Part shown: in pieces, positions 27,186-35,910 of the stretch
Position numbering within the stretch: the stretch's first letter is position 1
Layout: each line of letters begins with the position of its first letter
From: an uncultured bacterium
GTDB lineage: Bacteria > Bacillota > Clostridia > Lachnospirales > Lachnospiraceae
Assembly: GCA_947651225.1 (NCBI GenBank)
Contig: CANSYK010000019.1
Location: forward strand, 1 to 52,064
DNA: 52,064 bases
Direction: 5' to 3'
Position numbers and translations under genes: made by a program
Notes under the pieces: model-generated
Databases searched by the model: none
What the model saw: the letters and a program-made list of their open reading frames with translations, nothing else
Told to the model about the DNA's origin: nothing

Positions 27186-27366
27186 TAGAGCGTGTTTGAA
27201 AATTGCTTTTTGCAAGATGCGCTTCTCGCTTTGTGGGAGATTTGGCTCAAATTTAGGAAGTGTAGCGGGCTACATTGACTAAATTTGAGCTAAATATAGC
27301 GCAAAGCATAGAGTGCAGATTATAAGGAACTGAAAGTTCCTGGAATGAATTTTCAAACACGCTCTA
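27186..27366. repeat. Full-length family 1 MITE-like element
   Basis: TA-GAGCGTGTTTGAAAATT ... AATTTTCAAACACGCTC-TA: 17-base perfect terminal inverted repeats flanking 177 bp without a gene. The interior has smaller inverted pairs (GGCTCAAATTTAG/CTAAATTTGAGC; GTAGCGGGCTAC; GGAACTGAAAGTTCC). TA on both flanks is the target duplication typical of IS630/Tc1-mariner-mobilised elements. The right TA abuts a family 2 element. Confidence 0.88.
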
Positions 27367-27523
27367 AGGAACTGTAAATAAATTAAATGAACAAGTTGCG
27401 AAGAATGTTTTTCCAGGTGCAAAGAAAAAAACGTAGGCGTAGTGGGCTACGGCGAGGCTTTTTGATGGTGCAATCGAAAAAACAGGCAAGCAAGTTGTTT
27501 CATTTAATTATTTACAGATCCTA
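27366..27523. repeat. Full-length family 2 MITE-like element
   Basis: Ends GGAACTGTAAATAAATTAAA... and ...TTTAATTATTTACAGATCC form imperfect terminal inverted repeats of about 30 bp, including GAACAAGTTG/CAAGTTGTTTC. The interior has GCGTAGTGGGCTACGGC and no gene. It directly follows the family 1 copy and ends three bases before the FHA gene's stop. Confidence 0.85.
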
Positions 27524-27525
27524 AC

Positions 27526-28461
27526 CTAAAGAATTTCAAAACAGTAAGAAATATCTGCAAATGTAATCACATCCTTCTCCCTGCATCGTGTCTTCACATA
27601 TGCAGACATCTTTTTACTGTTAAGATATGTCCCATTTTTTGAGGAAAGATCCATTACATACAATTCGTTTTCTTCATATATAAATGCTGCGTGCGCTCTG
27701 CTAATCACGGCAAATGGCAGATAAATATCACTTCCTGGCTGTCTCCCAACAACAAGTTCCCGTCCTTCTTCCAGTTTTACTTCTGTTTTCTGCTCTTTAG
27801 CAATTCTGTCCTGCAGTCTTTTGGTAAAACTGTTTTTTACCAGACTGAGTGAAAAATACCCCCTGCTTTCTTTCCGGTCATCTATTTTTGCCTCTCCCGT
27901 CCTTGTCCATTTACTTTCTTCTCCTTTTTGAAGATAAAGTAAAAGATCTTCTATAATAAAACGATCAGAAACTAACATATCATATAACCCATAAATCAGA
28001 GAAACCGCCCTTTTATCCGAGTGATTGGTATGCTGCATCAAATACTCAACCAAAGCCATATATTCATCCCTTGCTGATTCCCTTCTTCCCGGCAAATAAC
28101 AAACCGCCACTTTCCCTTCAAAACGATTCCAGAATATCCATTCTGGCAAAAGAAGATAGCCCTCCTTTCCTAGCAGATATTCTTCTCCCCGCTCCAAAAT
28201 CTTTAAAATTTCTTCACAGATACAGAAAATGCTTTCAAAGCTTCCCTGATTTTTATGAAAATAGCAGTCAATCCTCTCAAGTGGAGCATAAGAACACCGA
28301 AAATAAATCTGGTCATCTATATAGTAATAATCAAAGGGCAGAATTCCTAAAATCGCATTATTTTCTATCATTCTCCACCCCAGGAGAGAACTCTTGGCCT
28401 GCTCTGCCGATGTATTCCATACAACCTGACAATTCTTTTCATCCAACTCTAATTCTCCCAC
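27526..28461 (-). CDS. FHA-domain protein at the end of the Tad pilus operon
   Basis: 311 residues from a GTG start at 28461 with GGAGG upstream. The N-terminal about 170 residues correspond to the DUF6382-like region found with clostridial Tad loci. The C-terminal FHA domain (GRQPGSDIYLP, ISRAHAAF, DLSSKNGTYLN) binds phosphothreonine peptides. It is the last gene of a minus-strand run and starts after the preceding gene's stop by a few bases. It probably links pilus assembly to Ser/Thr-kinase signalling, but this is inferred from position. Confidence 0.82.
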   Translation of the reverse strand: MGELELDEKNCQVVWNTSAEQAKSSLLGWRMIENNAILGILPFDYYYIDDQIYFRCSYAPLERIDCYFHKNQGSFESIFCICEEILKILERGEEYLLGKEGYLLLPEWIFWNRFEGKVAVCYLPGRRESARDEYMALVEYLMQHTNHSDKRAVSLIYGLYDMLVSDRFIIEDLLLYLQKGEESKWTRTGEAKIDDRKESRGYFSLSLVKNSFTKRLQDRIAKEQKTEVKLEEGRELVVGRQPGSDIYLPFAVISRAHAAFIYEENELYVMDLSSKNGTYLNSKKMSAYVKTRCREKDVITFADISYCFEIL

Positions 28462-28464
28462 TTT

Positions 28465-28923
28465 CTACTCTCCTCCTTCCTCTTTCATAAAATTTGCTCC
28501 ATAACGAATAATTTCTTCCGGCTGGATTGCGCTATAACTCTCCGAAAGTGATAACTTTTGTTTCCCATTAATAAAATAGGTTAAAACTGGTACTTTCCAA
28601 AAAGCTTCTGCCTCCACATTCCCTCGAATCCAAACCATACTATCTGACAATTCCGCCTCCTGTATTTCCATGCACCATAAAGATTTCTGAAGATAGTTCT
28701 GGCATTCCTGTTTACAATTATCATCCCCCTCTGCTGCCAGAAAAAGGGTATTGTCCAGATTTGCCTGCAAAATCACCCTATCATGTTGTAAAAACAGTGT
28801 ATACAAAATTAAAAAGGCAATGCCCAACACAATAGGTACAATAAAAGCGGCTTCTACAGTATAACTACCATTTTCTTCCATTTTTATTTCTCTTTTTCTC
28901 CCATAAAACTTTCCTGTTCCCAT
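28465..28923 (-). CDS. TadE-like pseudopilin
   Basis: 152 residues from ATG at 28923 (MGTGKFYGRKREIKM), preceded by GAGGAAAATT; ATG at 28881 (MEENGSYTVEAAF) is an alternative. The segment GSYTVEAAFIVPIVLGIAFL is the TadE-type processing site and hydrophobic helix, with the Glu expected after cleavage. A small extracytoplasmic domain with several Cys follows. TadE-like minor pseudopilins are cleaved by the Tad prepilin peptidase and needed for Flp pilus assembly. It lies between a peptidase and the FHA gene. Confidence 0.82.
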   Translation of the reverse strand: MGTGKFYGRKREIKMEENGSYTVEAAFIVPIVLGIAFLILYTLFLQHDRVILQANLDNTLFLAAEGDDNCKQECQNYLQKSLWCMEIQEAELSDSMVWIRGNVEAEAFWKVPVLTYFINGKQKLSLSESYSAIQPEEIIRYGANFMKEEGGE

Positions 28924-28972
28924 AATTTTCCTCACTTCTGTACCATTTTTCCAGTTTTCCCAATTCTCATTA

Positions 28973-29431
28973 TCACAAAAAAACATACAATAACTTTTCT
29001 GCCATCAGCAGGCAAAACGATGTTAACACAAAAGGAGCTAATGGCATTCTATAATCTTTTCTCGTTTTCTTAATCAGCCATAAAAACGCAGCGGCAAAAA
29101 AAGCAATGAAAAAAGTAAGGTAAATCAGTTTTATGTTCCCTACAACCCCCATACCTGATCCTGTCATTACAAAAAGAAATGCATCTCCCTTTCCTATCTG
29201 CCCCCTTGTCACAACACTAATGAAATAAAAGACAGCTCCTGTTCCAATTGAAACAATCCACAATAGCATTCCACCCTTTCCAAGTAAGTAATTTAATCCT
29301 GACAACAGCAGAACTTCTACTAAAATTGCTGGAATCCATATTTTCTGCTTTCGTATATCAATTGCTGTTTCTAATATCAGACCAGCAAAAAGTAAACCAT
29401 AAATCATCCACTCTAAAACTATATTCTGCAT
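28973..29431 (-). CDS. Prepilin peptidase, A24 family (second in locus)
   Basis: 152 residues, almost all hydrophobic with about five or six helices. The two aspartates of A24 peptidases are in AIDIRKQKIW and GKGDAF. It lacks the N-terminal methylase half of PilD, as usual for TadV/CpaA. It would cleave Flp and TadE-like prepilins in the membrane. The start follows GGGGGATTT. A second A24 peptidase lies at 36926-37438 in the same operon. Confidence 0.88.
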   Translation of the reverse strand: MQNIVLEWMIYGLLFAGLILETAIDIRKQKIWIPAILVEVLLLSGLNYLLGKGGMLLWIVSIGTGAVFYFISVVTRGQIGKGDAFLFVMTGSGMGVVGNIKLIYLTFFIAFFAAAFLWLIKKTRKDYRMPLAPFVLTSFCLLMAEKLLYVFL

Positions 29432-29482
29432 AAATCCCCCTATATACTATTATAAAGCGCTTCGTTATCATTCCCTGTGCCG

Positions 29483-29515
29483 GAGCGTGCTTGAAATTCC
29501 TTCTCACAATCCACA
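29483..29515. repeat. Partial family 1 repeat inside the Tad operon
   Basis: GGAGCGTGCTTGAAATTCC, then CTCACAATCCAC, resembles a mutated family 1 left end. No right end is present. It occupies the gap between two Tad genes. Confidence 0.5.
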
Positions 29516-29535
29516 TAATCCAGGCATCCTTGCTT

Positions 29536-30351
29536 TTATTTTGCACACTTACTGCACGGCGGCAAATTTCCTGCTGTGGACAGTAAAATCTTTCGGATTG
29601 TTCTTTTTAAACCACTACACCTTTTATCTGTATGGAAACTGTCACCATATGGAGTAATATAGACTACTGTTTTTTCTGTAATTTCCTTGCTTTTGCAGCA
29701 ACTTTTACAACTTCCGTATTTTCCACCAGAACGGTTTCTCTGGCTTTCCACACGACTAAACCGCATACTTTGTATTCCCGGATTCAAATAAACGCATCCT
29801 CTGTCAAAATGATATACTTTTCCATTTTCCGTAACATACACATATTTTCCATCTGATTCCTGCGAAGAAACCATACTTTTCCCTTTGTAATCATTAATCC
29901 GCATCTGCTGATAAAGTGAAATCCCGAAAAACTGTCCACCTAAAAAAGGAATCTCTTTTTTCTGTTTCACATAACAAATTCCTTTTTCCTCATCCCACTG
30001 AATCAATACAGATTGTTTTAAAATCCCTTCGATTGTCCCAGATTTCACACCAAAACATTCATACTGCTGCGCCACCGACGCCAGACGCATCTGAACCCGA
30101 CACACACCAAAAATCAGAGAAAACAGATATAACAAGGAAAAAAGAGCAAGAAAGAATAATGTTACGCTAAAGGCTGCTTCTACAGTAAGGGACCCATGAA
30201 AAAGCAAACAGGGATATCCTCTGTTCTGAATTTTTATATTTTGGGGAGTCTCCTTTGACTTATGCAAGATTTTTAAATTATTTGATAGTTTTTTTGACAC
30301 TTTATCTGTGTTCTCAAAACAGAGGACATCCCTATCTGCTTTTGTACCCAT
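29536..30351 (-). CDS. TadE-like pseudopilin with Cys-rich tail
   Basis: 271 residues from ATG at 30351 (MGTKADRDVLCFEN) with GGAGGTGAATT upstream; the start overlaps the preceding gene by 20 bases. A long cytoplasmic leader (about 52 residues) precedes the site GSLTVEAAFSVTLFFLALFS. The C-terminal half has two His/Cys modules: YHFDRGCVYLN ... CKSCCKS, and SFHTDKRCSGLKR ... PPCSKCAK. The same kind of module ends the secreted nuclease at 7352. Role: minor pilus component, with a possible metal-binding or disulphide-bonded tip domain. Confidence 0.78.
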   Translation of the reverse strand: MGTKADRDVLCFENTDKVSKKLSNNLKILHKSKETPQNIKIQNRGYPCLLFHGSLTVEAAFSVTLFFLALFSLLYLFSLIFGVCRVQMRLASVAQQYECFGVKSGTIEGILKQSVLIQWDEEKGICYVKQKKEIPFLGGQFFGISLYQQMRINDYKGKSMVSSQESDGKYVYVTENGKVYHFDRGCVYLNPGIQSMRFSRVESQRNRSGGKYGSCKSCCKSKEITEKTVVYITPYGDSFHTDKRCSGLKRTIRKILLSTAGNLPPCSKCAK

Positions 30352-31942
30352 AATTCACCTCCAAACTTCTGTTATTTCCCTTTCCTTTTTCTATTCCTGA
30401 CAAATACGGCAAATTGTCAAATAAATATGGTACAGAATACTGAATCACATATTGACTTGCGCAGATACAATCCTCAATACAAAAAGTCTGATTGTATTTT
30501 TCCCTTAAATCATACTGGATCAAATCAAAAATATGGCTTCTTAATTCCTCGCTGGAAATGGTCAGTAGAAACAGGCACAAATATTGTTGGTAAGTAATAT
30601 CTGCTGCCGATTTTCCTTCCACAGGATATGTTGCTGCCTTAGAAGCAAAAAGTGTTTTTGATGCCAAACAGACTTCTTCATAAGTCATCTTAAGATTTTT
30701 TGCACTTTTTACCATTGGAACACTTCTTCCTTCCAAAAGTGCTGTTACATCCACACACGCTTCTTCAAAGGCAAGAATTAGTAATATAACATACTGTACT
30801 GCCTTAACTACTGGCGGCAGTCCAGTAAATCCGGCAAGCGCTGTTGCTGTTGCAAAACTTTTTTCCTGTAACACTGCATTTGATACTACAGCTACAAAAT
30901 TTATCATTGTGCGAATTCCCAAAAGCCGGTTAACAATATAAGATAAATTGTCCCGCTCCTCTTTCTTTCCGGCCGCAAGGTACTCCATCCCATACTTCGT
31001 TGTGCGGTTTTTATCTGAGGCATAAAAACTGAACTGCTTGTTTGCATAAGAAATATACGCAAGCTTTTGTATCTCCTTTTCCAGAATATTTTGCTCAAAT
31101 GAAAGTTCTGTACCTTCAAGCATTTCCTGCAAATACTCTGACGCACATTTATCTTCTCCCTTATCGCCTCTTTCCTCTGTCTCCTCCACAAGATTTTCTA
31201 TAGGCTCTATAACACCATCCGACAAACGGCTGGCATCACAGACCAGATTCAGTATGCCATCCCTTACCATATCTTTAAATATTTCCAATGGATTACCGCC
31301 TGCCACATCTTCTGGCATATTACTATCTGCCACATCAGATTCTTCCACCGTCTCTGTGTCTGTTTCCTGCTGCCCGTCAAACTCTCCATTTTCATATTCC
31401 CTGGTCAAAGCAAGCTTTTCATCCATCGCATTGTCAGCTAGATCACCAGAAATTTTCCCTTTCAGACTTTCCTTTAAATCTTCAACCGCAGCTCCTTTTA
31501 AATATGCCTTTACTTGCCCGTCAAATATTTCCTGTTCAACCAGTTTTTTTTCATTTTCCACACTGCTTTCTACTTCACCAATCCGATACAGATTGCTATA
31601 GGTACTCTGTTCCTTCTCTGGTTTTGTCTGTATATTCTGTACCAAAATCTCATTAAACTCTTCTGCTAAATCCTCTTTTTCTTTTCCGTCATAGCCCCCA
31701 TATGCAAAAAATCCATATTCCTCATACAATTCTTTATTATAGTTTCCAAAAACAGTCATAGCTGCAGCGTATGCTGCTGTCCGCATATATCCTTGCGAAG
31801 ACAGCACACGCACATTTTCAAAAGCTACACCAAGCAAGGAAAAAAAGAGCAGGAATAAAATACATAAAAATACAGTAATACTTCCTGAATCTGCTGCCTG
31901 TCCCTTTGGCAGAATTTTCTTTTTATCATTTTCCCATTCCAT
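30332..31942 (-). CDS. DUF5702-type Tad locus protein (TadG-like)
   Basis: 536 residues from ATG at 31942 (MEWENDKKKILPKG), preceded by GGAGGG. After a short cytoplasmic part, SGSITVFLCILFLLFFSLLG forms the pseudopilin-type helix. A long extracytoplasmic part rich in Glu/Asp and coiled coil (about 80-330) follows, with hydrophobic segments near 380-440. This is the DUF5702 family found in Firmicute Tad loci in the place of TadG. The function is probably envelope anchoring of the pilus. It is followed by, and overlaps, a TadE-like gene. Confidence 0.75.
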   Translation of the reverse strand: MEWENDKKKILPKGQAADSGSITVFLCILFLLFFSLLGVAFENVRVLSSQGYMRTAAYAAAMTVFGNYNKELYEEYGFFAYGGYDGKEKEDLAEEFNEILVQNIQTKPEKEQSTYSNLYRIGEVESSVENEKKLVEQEIFDGQVKAYLKGAAVEDLKESLKGKISGDLADNAMDEKLALTREYENGEFDGQQETDTETVEESDVADSNMPEDVAGGNPLEIFKDMVRDGILNLVCDASRLSDGVIEPIENLVEETEERGDKGEDKCASEYLQEMLEGTELSFEQNILEKEIQKLAYISYANKQFSFYASDKNRTTKYGMEYLAAGKKEERDNLSYIVNRLLGIRTMINFVAVVSNAVLQEKSFATATALAGFTGLPPVVKAVQYVILLILAFEEACVDVTALLEGRSVPMVKSAKNLKMTYEEVCLASKTLFASKAATYPVEGKSAADITYQQYLCLFLLTISSEELRSHIFDLIQYDLREKYNQTFCIEDCICASQYVIQYSVPYLFDNLPYLSGIEKGKGNNRSLEVNYGYKSR

Positions 31943-31974
31943 AAAAACCCTCCACTCTGTGCTTTCTGTAAAAT

Positions 31975-32046
31975 TAAGGAACTGTAAATCAATTAAATGA
32001 ACAAGTTGCGAAGAAAGTTTTTCTGAGTGCAAAGAAAAAGATCCTA
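31975..32046. repeat. Internally deleted family 2 repeat
   Basis: TAAGGAACTGTAAATCAATT and GAACAAGTTGCGAAGAAAG match the left part of the element at 27366-27523, then the sequence jumps from GCAAAGAAAAA to the terminal GATCC-TA. The terminal TA supplies part of the stop codon of the pilin gene read on the minus strand. Confidence 0.8.
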
Positions 32047-32229
32047 AATACTTATTTTTTTGTTGACCGAATCAGCGCCACCATTAATTTCTTCAAATGC
32101 CTTTGTAACAATCTCTGTAATCTGTTCTCGAAAAATCACAATAATCATGATCAAAATAACCAGTATCAAAATAATCTCAATAATTCCAACGCCGTCCTCT
32201 TCTTTCCAAAACGCTTTTAACTGTTCCAT
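32044..32229 (-). CDS. flp: Flp-type major pilin precursor
   Basis: 61 residues. A short charged leader (MEQLKAFWKEEDGVG) precedes IIEIILILVILIMIIVIF. Cleavage after Gly with Glu three residues on is the type IVb prepilin pattern, followed by a short polar tail. This would be the main subunit of the Tad/Flp pilus, processed by a TadV peptidase. Length suits Flp pilins. A good ribosome site (GGGGGATTTTT) precedes the ATG. The stop overlaps a family 2 repeat end, so the original C-terminus may have been altered. Confidence 0.88.
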   Translation of the reverse strand: MEQLKAFWKEEDGVGIIEIILILVILIMIIVIFREQITEIVTKAFEEINGGADSVNKKISI

Positions 32230-32351
32230 AAAAATCCCCCTTCCTGGTACAGTATTGCATTAATAATGAAGTAATACAACACTGTACTGATTGTGTTCTA
32301 AAATTTATTCTGGAACTTTCAGTTCCCCAACCATTTGCATCACTATACAGC

Positions 32352-33818
32352 TTACATATTATAAAATGCGGCATACAGAATAATTGCAAAAACAACAACA
32401 AGCATAATCATCATGGGCATTAAAAGTTTTGTTCCTGCCTCCTCTCCCAGTGTCCTGGCACTCTCTTTCCTGTCTCGAAATGCATCTGTCACTTCATATT
32501 CCAAAAGCTCCAGTAAATCTTCCGAACCTTTTCTCAAATTCTGGACAATCAATGTACAAAATTTCATATATTGCAAAAGTCCTGTCCGCTTTCCAAAAAG
32601 TTCATATGCTTGTGCTTCGCTCATTCCATTTTCCATCTCACAAAGAGAGACCATCATTTCTTCGTAGACATAATGTGTTTTTTCTGCCTGCTTTGTTTCC
32701 TGATAATCACGGACAATCCGCTCCCATGCCCCCTTTATATTCATCCCTGCTCCGATTAACAGCACAAAATATTCTACGAACTCCGGGTAATCACCCCGCA
32801 GTTCCTTTTCCCGGACAGAAAGCTCTTTTCGTAGCTTTTCCTCCTGCAAAAGATATACTGCAATGATTCCAAACAGGGATAGTCCAAATACAATATTGGT
32901 AACAGACATCTTTTTTTCCTGATAATAAACCTCCTTCCCTTCTACTTTTCTCGGAAGTTCCAGGTACTCTTTTGTAAGACTTTCCTCCTGGTTCCTTTCC
33001 AAATGCTGTTTCCAGCTTTCCCAGCCAAGCTCTGATTCTGACTTCTTCTTTGGTAAAATAGTTAATTGTTTTGTCAGGCTTTCTTCCCTGTCATCATAAG
33101 AAAAAACAACGGTAATCTCAGTCTGGAAACTCTCATTTAAATCCTCGTTGAAAAGGCTTCCATCTTTTTGAATTACTCCATCTGCCCCAAGCTTCCACTC
33201 CACCTCAATGCAGCTTTCCGGTATCGAACCTGCAAGAAAAAGCGGCTTACAAACCTGTTCTGGCGAAATATTTCCTCCCAGATAACTGTGCTCCACATAT
33301 TCTTTCGCTTCTTGGAATTTTTGTGTAAGTTCTTTCGTGTCGTAGCGCTTATTAGGAACCTCTATAGCAACTTCTTTTTCTTCTCCATCCAAATTTGCAG
33401 ACAGAGAAACCGTTTTTTCTTTTCCCATGAAATCTTCCCGTTTTAAAAAGTATCCCTCCAAAAGCTGTCCTTTCTGCACAATCAACCCACTTAATGAAAC
33501 ACCCAAAAGACAAAGCATAATAACGGCAGATAACACACATCCCGTTTTTAAGTAATGGATAAAAAAAATATTCTTTTCTCCTCTTCCAACATAAATCTTT
33601 TTCATGGTTTCCAATCGTTCTCCCCTAAGCTGCATACCAAAGCGCCTTCTCCCTGTTACAAGAAGAAACCCGACCCCAAACACAAATATACCATACCAAC
33701 ACTTATTTTCCTTCCTTTCCACTATTTCCTTTCTCCCGCTTCCTTTCCAAAATCTGTCTGCCCAAAGAAAATATCCCCCAAAAAGAAAGAATAGAATAAA
33801 ACAAATCTCTCCCACCAC
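32352..33818 (-). CDS. tadC: TadC-like pilus platform protein with long N-terminal insert
   Basis: 488 residues from a GTG at 33818 (VVGEICFILFFLFGG), six bases after AGGAGG; a frame extending to 33932 has no ribosome site. The C-terminal part (about 350-488) is a T2SSF/TadC domain (EKELRGDYPEFVEYFVLLIG, AGMNIKGAWE, LMPMMIMLVVVFAIIL). Before it lie two helices and an extracytoplasmic beta-rich region of about 200 residues (about 110-320) that ordinary TadC proteins (near 300 residues) lack. It forms the inner-membrane platform with TadB. The 134-base gap to TadB contains only a short repeated CAATTCC(C)AGT motif. Confidence 0.82.
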   Translation of the reverse strand: MVGEICFILFFLFGGYFLWADRFWKGSGRKEIVERKENKCWYGIFVFGVGFLLVTGRRRFGMQLRGERLETMKKIYVGRGEKNIFFIHYLKTGCVLSAVIMLCLLGVSLSGLIVQKGQLLEGYFLKREDFMGKEKTVSLSANLDGEEKEVAIEVPNKRYDTKELTQKFQEAKEYVEHSYLGGNISPEQVCKPLFLAGSIPESCIEVEWKLGADGVIQKDGSLFNEDLNESFQTEITVVFSYDDREESLTKQLTILPKKKSESELGWESWKQHLERNQEESLTKEYLELPRKVEGKEVYYQEKKMSVTNIVFGLSLFGIIAVYLLQEEKLRKELSVREKELRGDYPEFVEYFVLLIGAGMNIKGAWERIVRDYQETKQAEKTHYVYEEMMVSLCEMENGMSEAQAYELFGKRTGLLQYMKFCTLIVQNLRKGSEDLLELLEYEVTDAFRDRKESARTLGEEAGTKLLMPMMIMLVVVFAIILYAAFYNM

Positions 33819-33952
33819 TTTCGTCCTCCTAAAATTTCCATATTTATTGTGCCAAAACTTCCAGTAAATGAACCTGCCTTCTGCCGCCTTTACTCCCTTA
33901 TATGCAAAGTCACACTGGGAATTGTCAATCAATTAACTGGAATTGACAGTTT

Positions 33953-34681
33953 CTATACCTGTATATCACTAATCTTTCCACTCCACCAATATGCAAGCAA
34001 GTATAACCCCAGCAGCACAGTCATAACTCCTCTTCCGGAAGAACGATAAAGGCAGTCCAAAAAATCCGGTGAACTAATCCAGAAATAAAGAATAATCCCA
34101 AGAGGTATCATATTCATAATTTTCCCTTCCATTTTCTTTCCGGCTATCATTGTATGAATCTCCCTCTTTACTTCAATTTTTTCCCCTATTTTTTCTGCTG
34201 TCATCCTTGTAATCGCAATCAAATCACCACCTGTGCGCTTCGCTGTCTGGAATACCTGTACAAAATGCAGTATATCCTCTGTTTTCCATCGTTCTGCAAA
34301 TTCCTGATATACCCTTTCCAATGGCTGATTCAAATCCAGCTTTTGTCTCATCTGGCTAAACTCTTCTGCCAGAAGAGAATTCTCCCCATATAAAAGCACT
34401 AAATCTTTTCGAGCCTCCTCAATCGCATTCTCCATTGCATAACCAGCTCCCAATGCCGCCGCAATCCCATAAAGCCCCTCCCGAAATTGCAAGGTAATAT
34501 CATAGTATTGCTTTTTCTGGCACTCCTTTCTTTCCAGAAAAACAGACACCATTCCATATCCTATAGAAACAACCAGACTAAGCCAGACAGTTCGGTAAAA
34601 AAGATAGCTGACAAACGCTGCCTTACATACTCCTCTCCCAAATCCTTTTACATATATTTTCCAATCCGTTCCCATTCTCAT
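33953..34681 (-). CDS. tadB: TadB-like pilus platform protein
   Basis: 242 residues, with two N-terminal membrane segments, a T2SSF cytoplasmic domain (GLYGIAAALGAGYAMENAIE, VFQTAKRTGGDLIAITRM) and a C-terminal pair of helices. It works with TadC as the membrane platform that couples the TadA ATPase to Flp assembly. The start overlaps the tadA stop by four bases. Slightly shorter than typical TadB (about 300), mainly at the N-terminus. Confidence 0.88.
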   Translation of the reverse strand: MRMGTDWKIYVKGFGRGVCKAAFVSYLFYRTVWLSLVVSIGYGMVSVFLERKECQKKQYYDITLQFREGLYGIAAALGAGYAMENAIEEARKDLVLLYGENSLLAEEFSQMRQKLDLNQPLERVYQEFAERWKTEDILHFVQVFQTAKRTGGDLIAITRMTAEKIGEKIEVKREIHTMIAGKKMEGKIMNMIPLGIILYFWISSPDFLDCLYRSSGRGVMTVLLGLYLLAYWWSGKISDIQV

Positions 34682-35910
34682 ATCGTAATCCCCGCCGCAT
34701 GAAGCTTCTCCTGATGAAACAGGTCACCTGCCATTCCGCAAAGCATTCCCTTTACCCTGCCTGCTTCATCCTGTCCCTCCTCCTGAAAGGAAAAGAGCGG
34801 CTGTACCTGAACCTCCCCCTGTTCCATCCCAAGTATCTCATCAATCTCCAATACTCTGCGGGATTTATCCCTCAAACGGCCCAGATGGACAATAATGTCA
34901 ATTGCTGAAGCAACTTGGCTGCGCACTGCCAGAAGCGGAATGTCCATCCCTGTCAGCACAAGGGTCTCAAGGCGGTTCAACATATCCTTTGGACTGTTGG
35001 CATGACCGCTGCAAAGACTTCCATCATGCCCGGTATTCATTACATTTAATAACTCACATGCTGCCGCATCGCGGACTTCGCCCAGTATTATTCTGTCCGG
35101 CCTCATGCGCAAAGCTGATTTCATCAAATCCCGTATAGTCACAGCATTTTTTCCCTCGATATTGGCGTTGCGCACCTCCAATCTGACCAGATTAGGAATT
35201 CCCCTGATTTGAAGTTCTGCAGCGTCCTCAATAACAATCAACCGTTCTTCTGAAGGAATATATTCTGACAGCGCATTTAAAAAAGTTGTTTTCCCACTGC
35301 CTGTCCCGCCACTGACAAAAATGTTATATTTTGCTTTTACCAGCTTTTCAAGCATTGTCGCTGCCTCTTTTGTAATTGAACCAAGTTCAATCAGTTTGTC
35401 CATTGAAATTGGCTGTTCTGGAAATTTACGAATTGTTACTACCGGACCTTCCAGTGCAATCGGCGGCAACACAACATTTACCCTGGAACCATCCAGGAGC
35501 CTGACATCTGCAATCGGGTTTGCTTCATTTACTCTGCGGTTTACTTTTCCTACAATTTGCTGCACAACATCCTCTAATTTATCCTGACTGGAAAACTTTT
35601 TAGGATATGGCTGTAACCGTCCATTTTTTTCAATAAAAATATGATTCGGTCCATTGACCATGATTTCTGTGATGCTGCTGTCCTCTAATATTTCCTGCAA
35701 GACATCCAGCTTACGAATTGAATTAAAGATTGTCCGAATCATTTCCTCCTTTTTCCCTGCGGACAAATAGACCGTATGTCCCATTTTCAGAACATGCTCT
35801 TCGATACATTCTAAAATTTCACCATCTGATATTCCTCTTTCGCAATCTATCTCATTTACAATCAACTCCCGTATCTGACTGCATTTAATTTTCTCCTCCT
35901 CTTCTGTCAT
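34678..35910 (-). CDS. tadA: TadA/CpaF secretion ATPase
   Basis: 410 residues. The N-terminal domain leads into a T2SSE-type ATPase with Walker A SGGTGSGKTTFLNAL, Asp box (VIEDAAELQI), Walker B (IILGEVRDAAACELL) and a His box (NTGHDGSLCSGHANSP). It is the hexameric motor for Flp pilus extension, on the inner face of the membrane. Its ATG overlaps the upstream TadZ gene by four bases, and its stop overlaps tadB, so the three are coupled. Confidence 0.95.
   Translation of the reverse strand: MTEEEEKIKCSQIRELIVNEIDCERGISDGEILECIEEHVLKMGHTVYLSAGKKEEMIRTIFNSIRKLDVLQEILEDSSITEIMVNGPNHIFIEKNGRLQPYPKKFSSQDKLEDVVQQIVGKVNRRVNEANPIADVRLLDGSRVNVVLPPIALEGPVVTIRKFPEQPISMDKLIELGSITKEAATMLEKLVKAKYNIFVSGGTGSGKTTFLNALSEYIPSEERLIVIEDAAELQIRGIPNLVRLEVRNANIEGKNAVTIRDLMKSALRMRPDRIILGEVRDAAACELLNVMNTGHDGSLCSGHANSPKDMLNRLETLVLTGMDIPLLAVRSQVASAIDIIVHLGRLRDKSRRVLEIDEILGMEQGEVQVQPLFSFQEEGQDEAGRVKGMLCGMAGDLFHQEKLHAAGITI

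Noticed and set aside
33901-33952. GAATTGTCAAT...ATTGACAG as a CIRCE-type operator between TadB and TadC
   Set aside because: It does not match the CIRCE consensus (TTAGCACTC-N9-GAGTGCTAA) and lies inside a gene run with no sign of a separate promoter.
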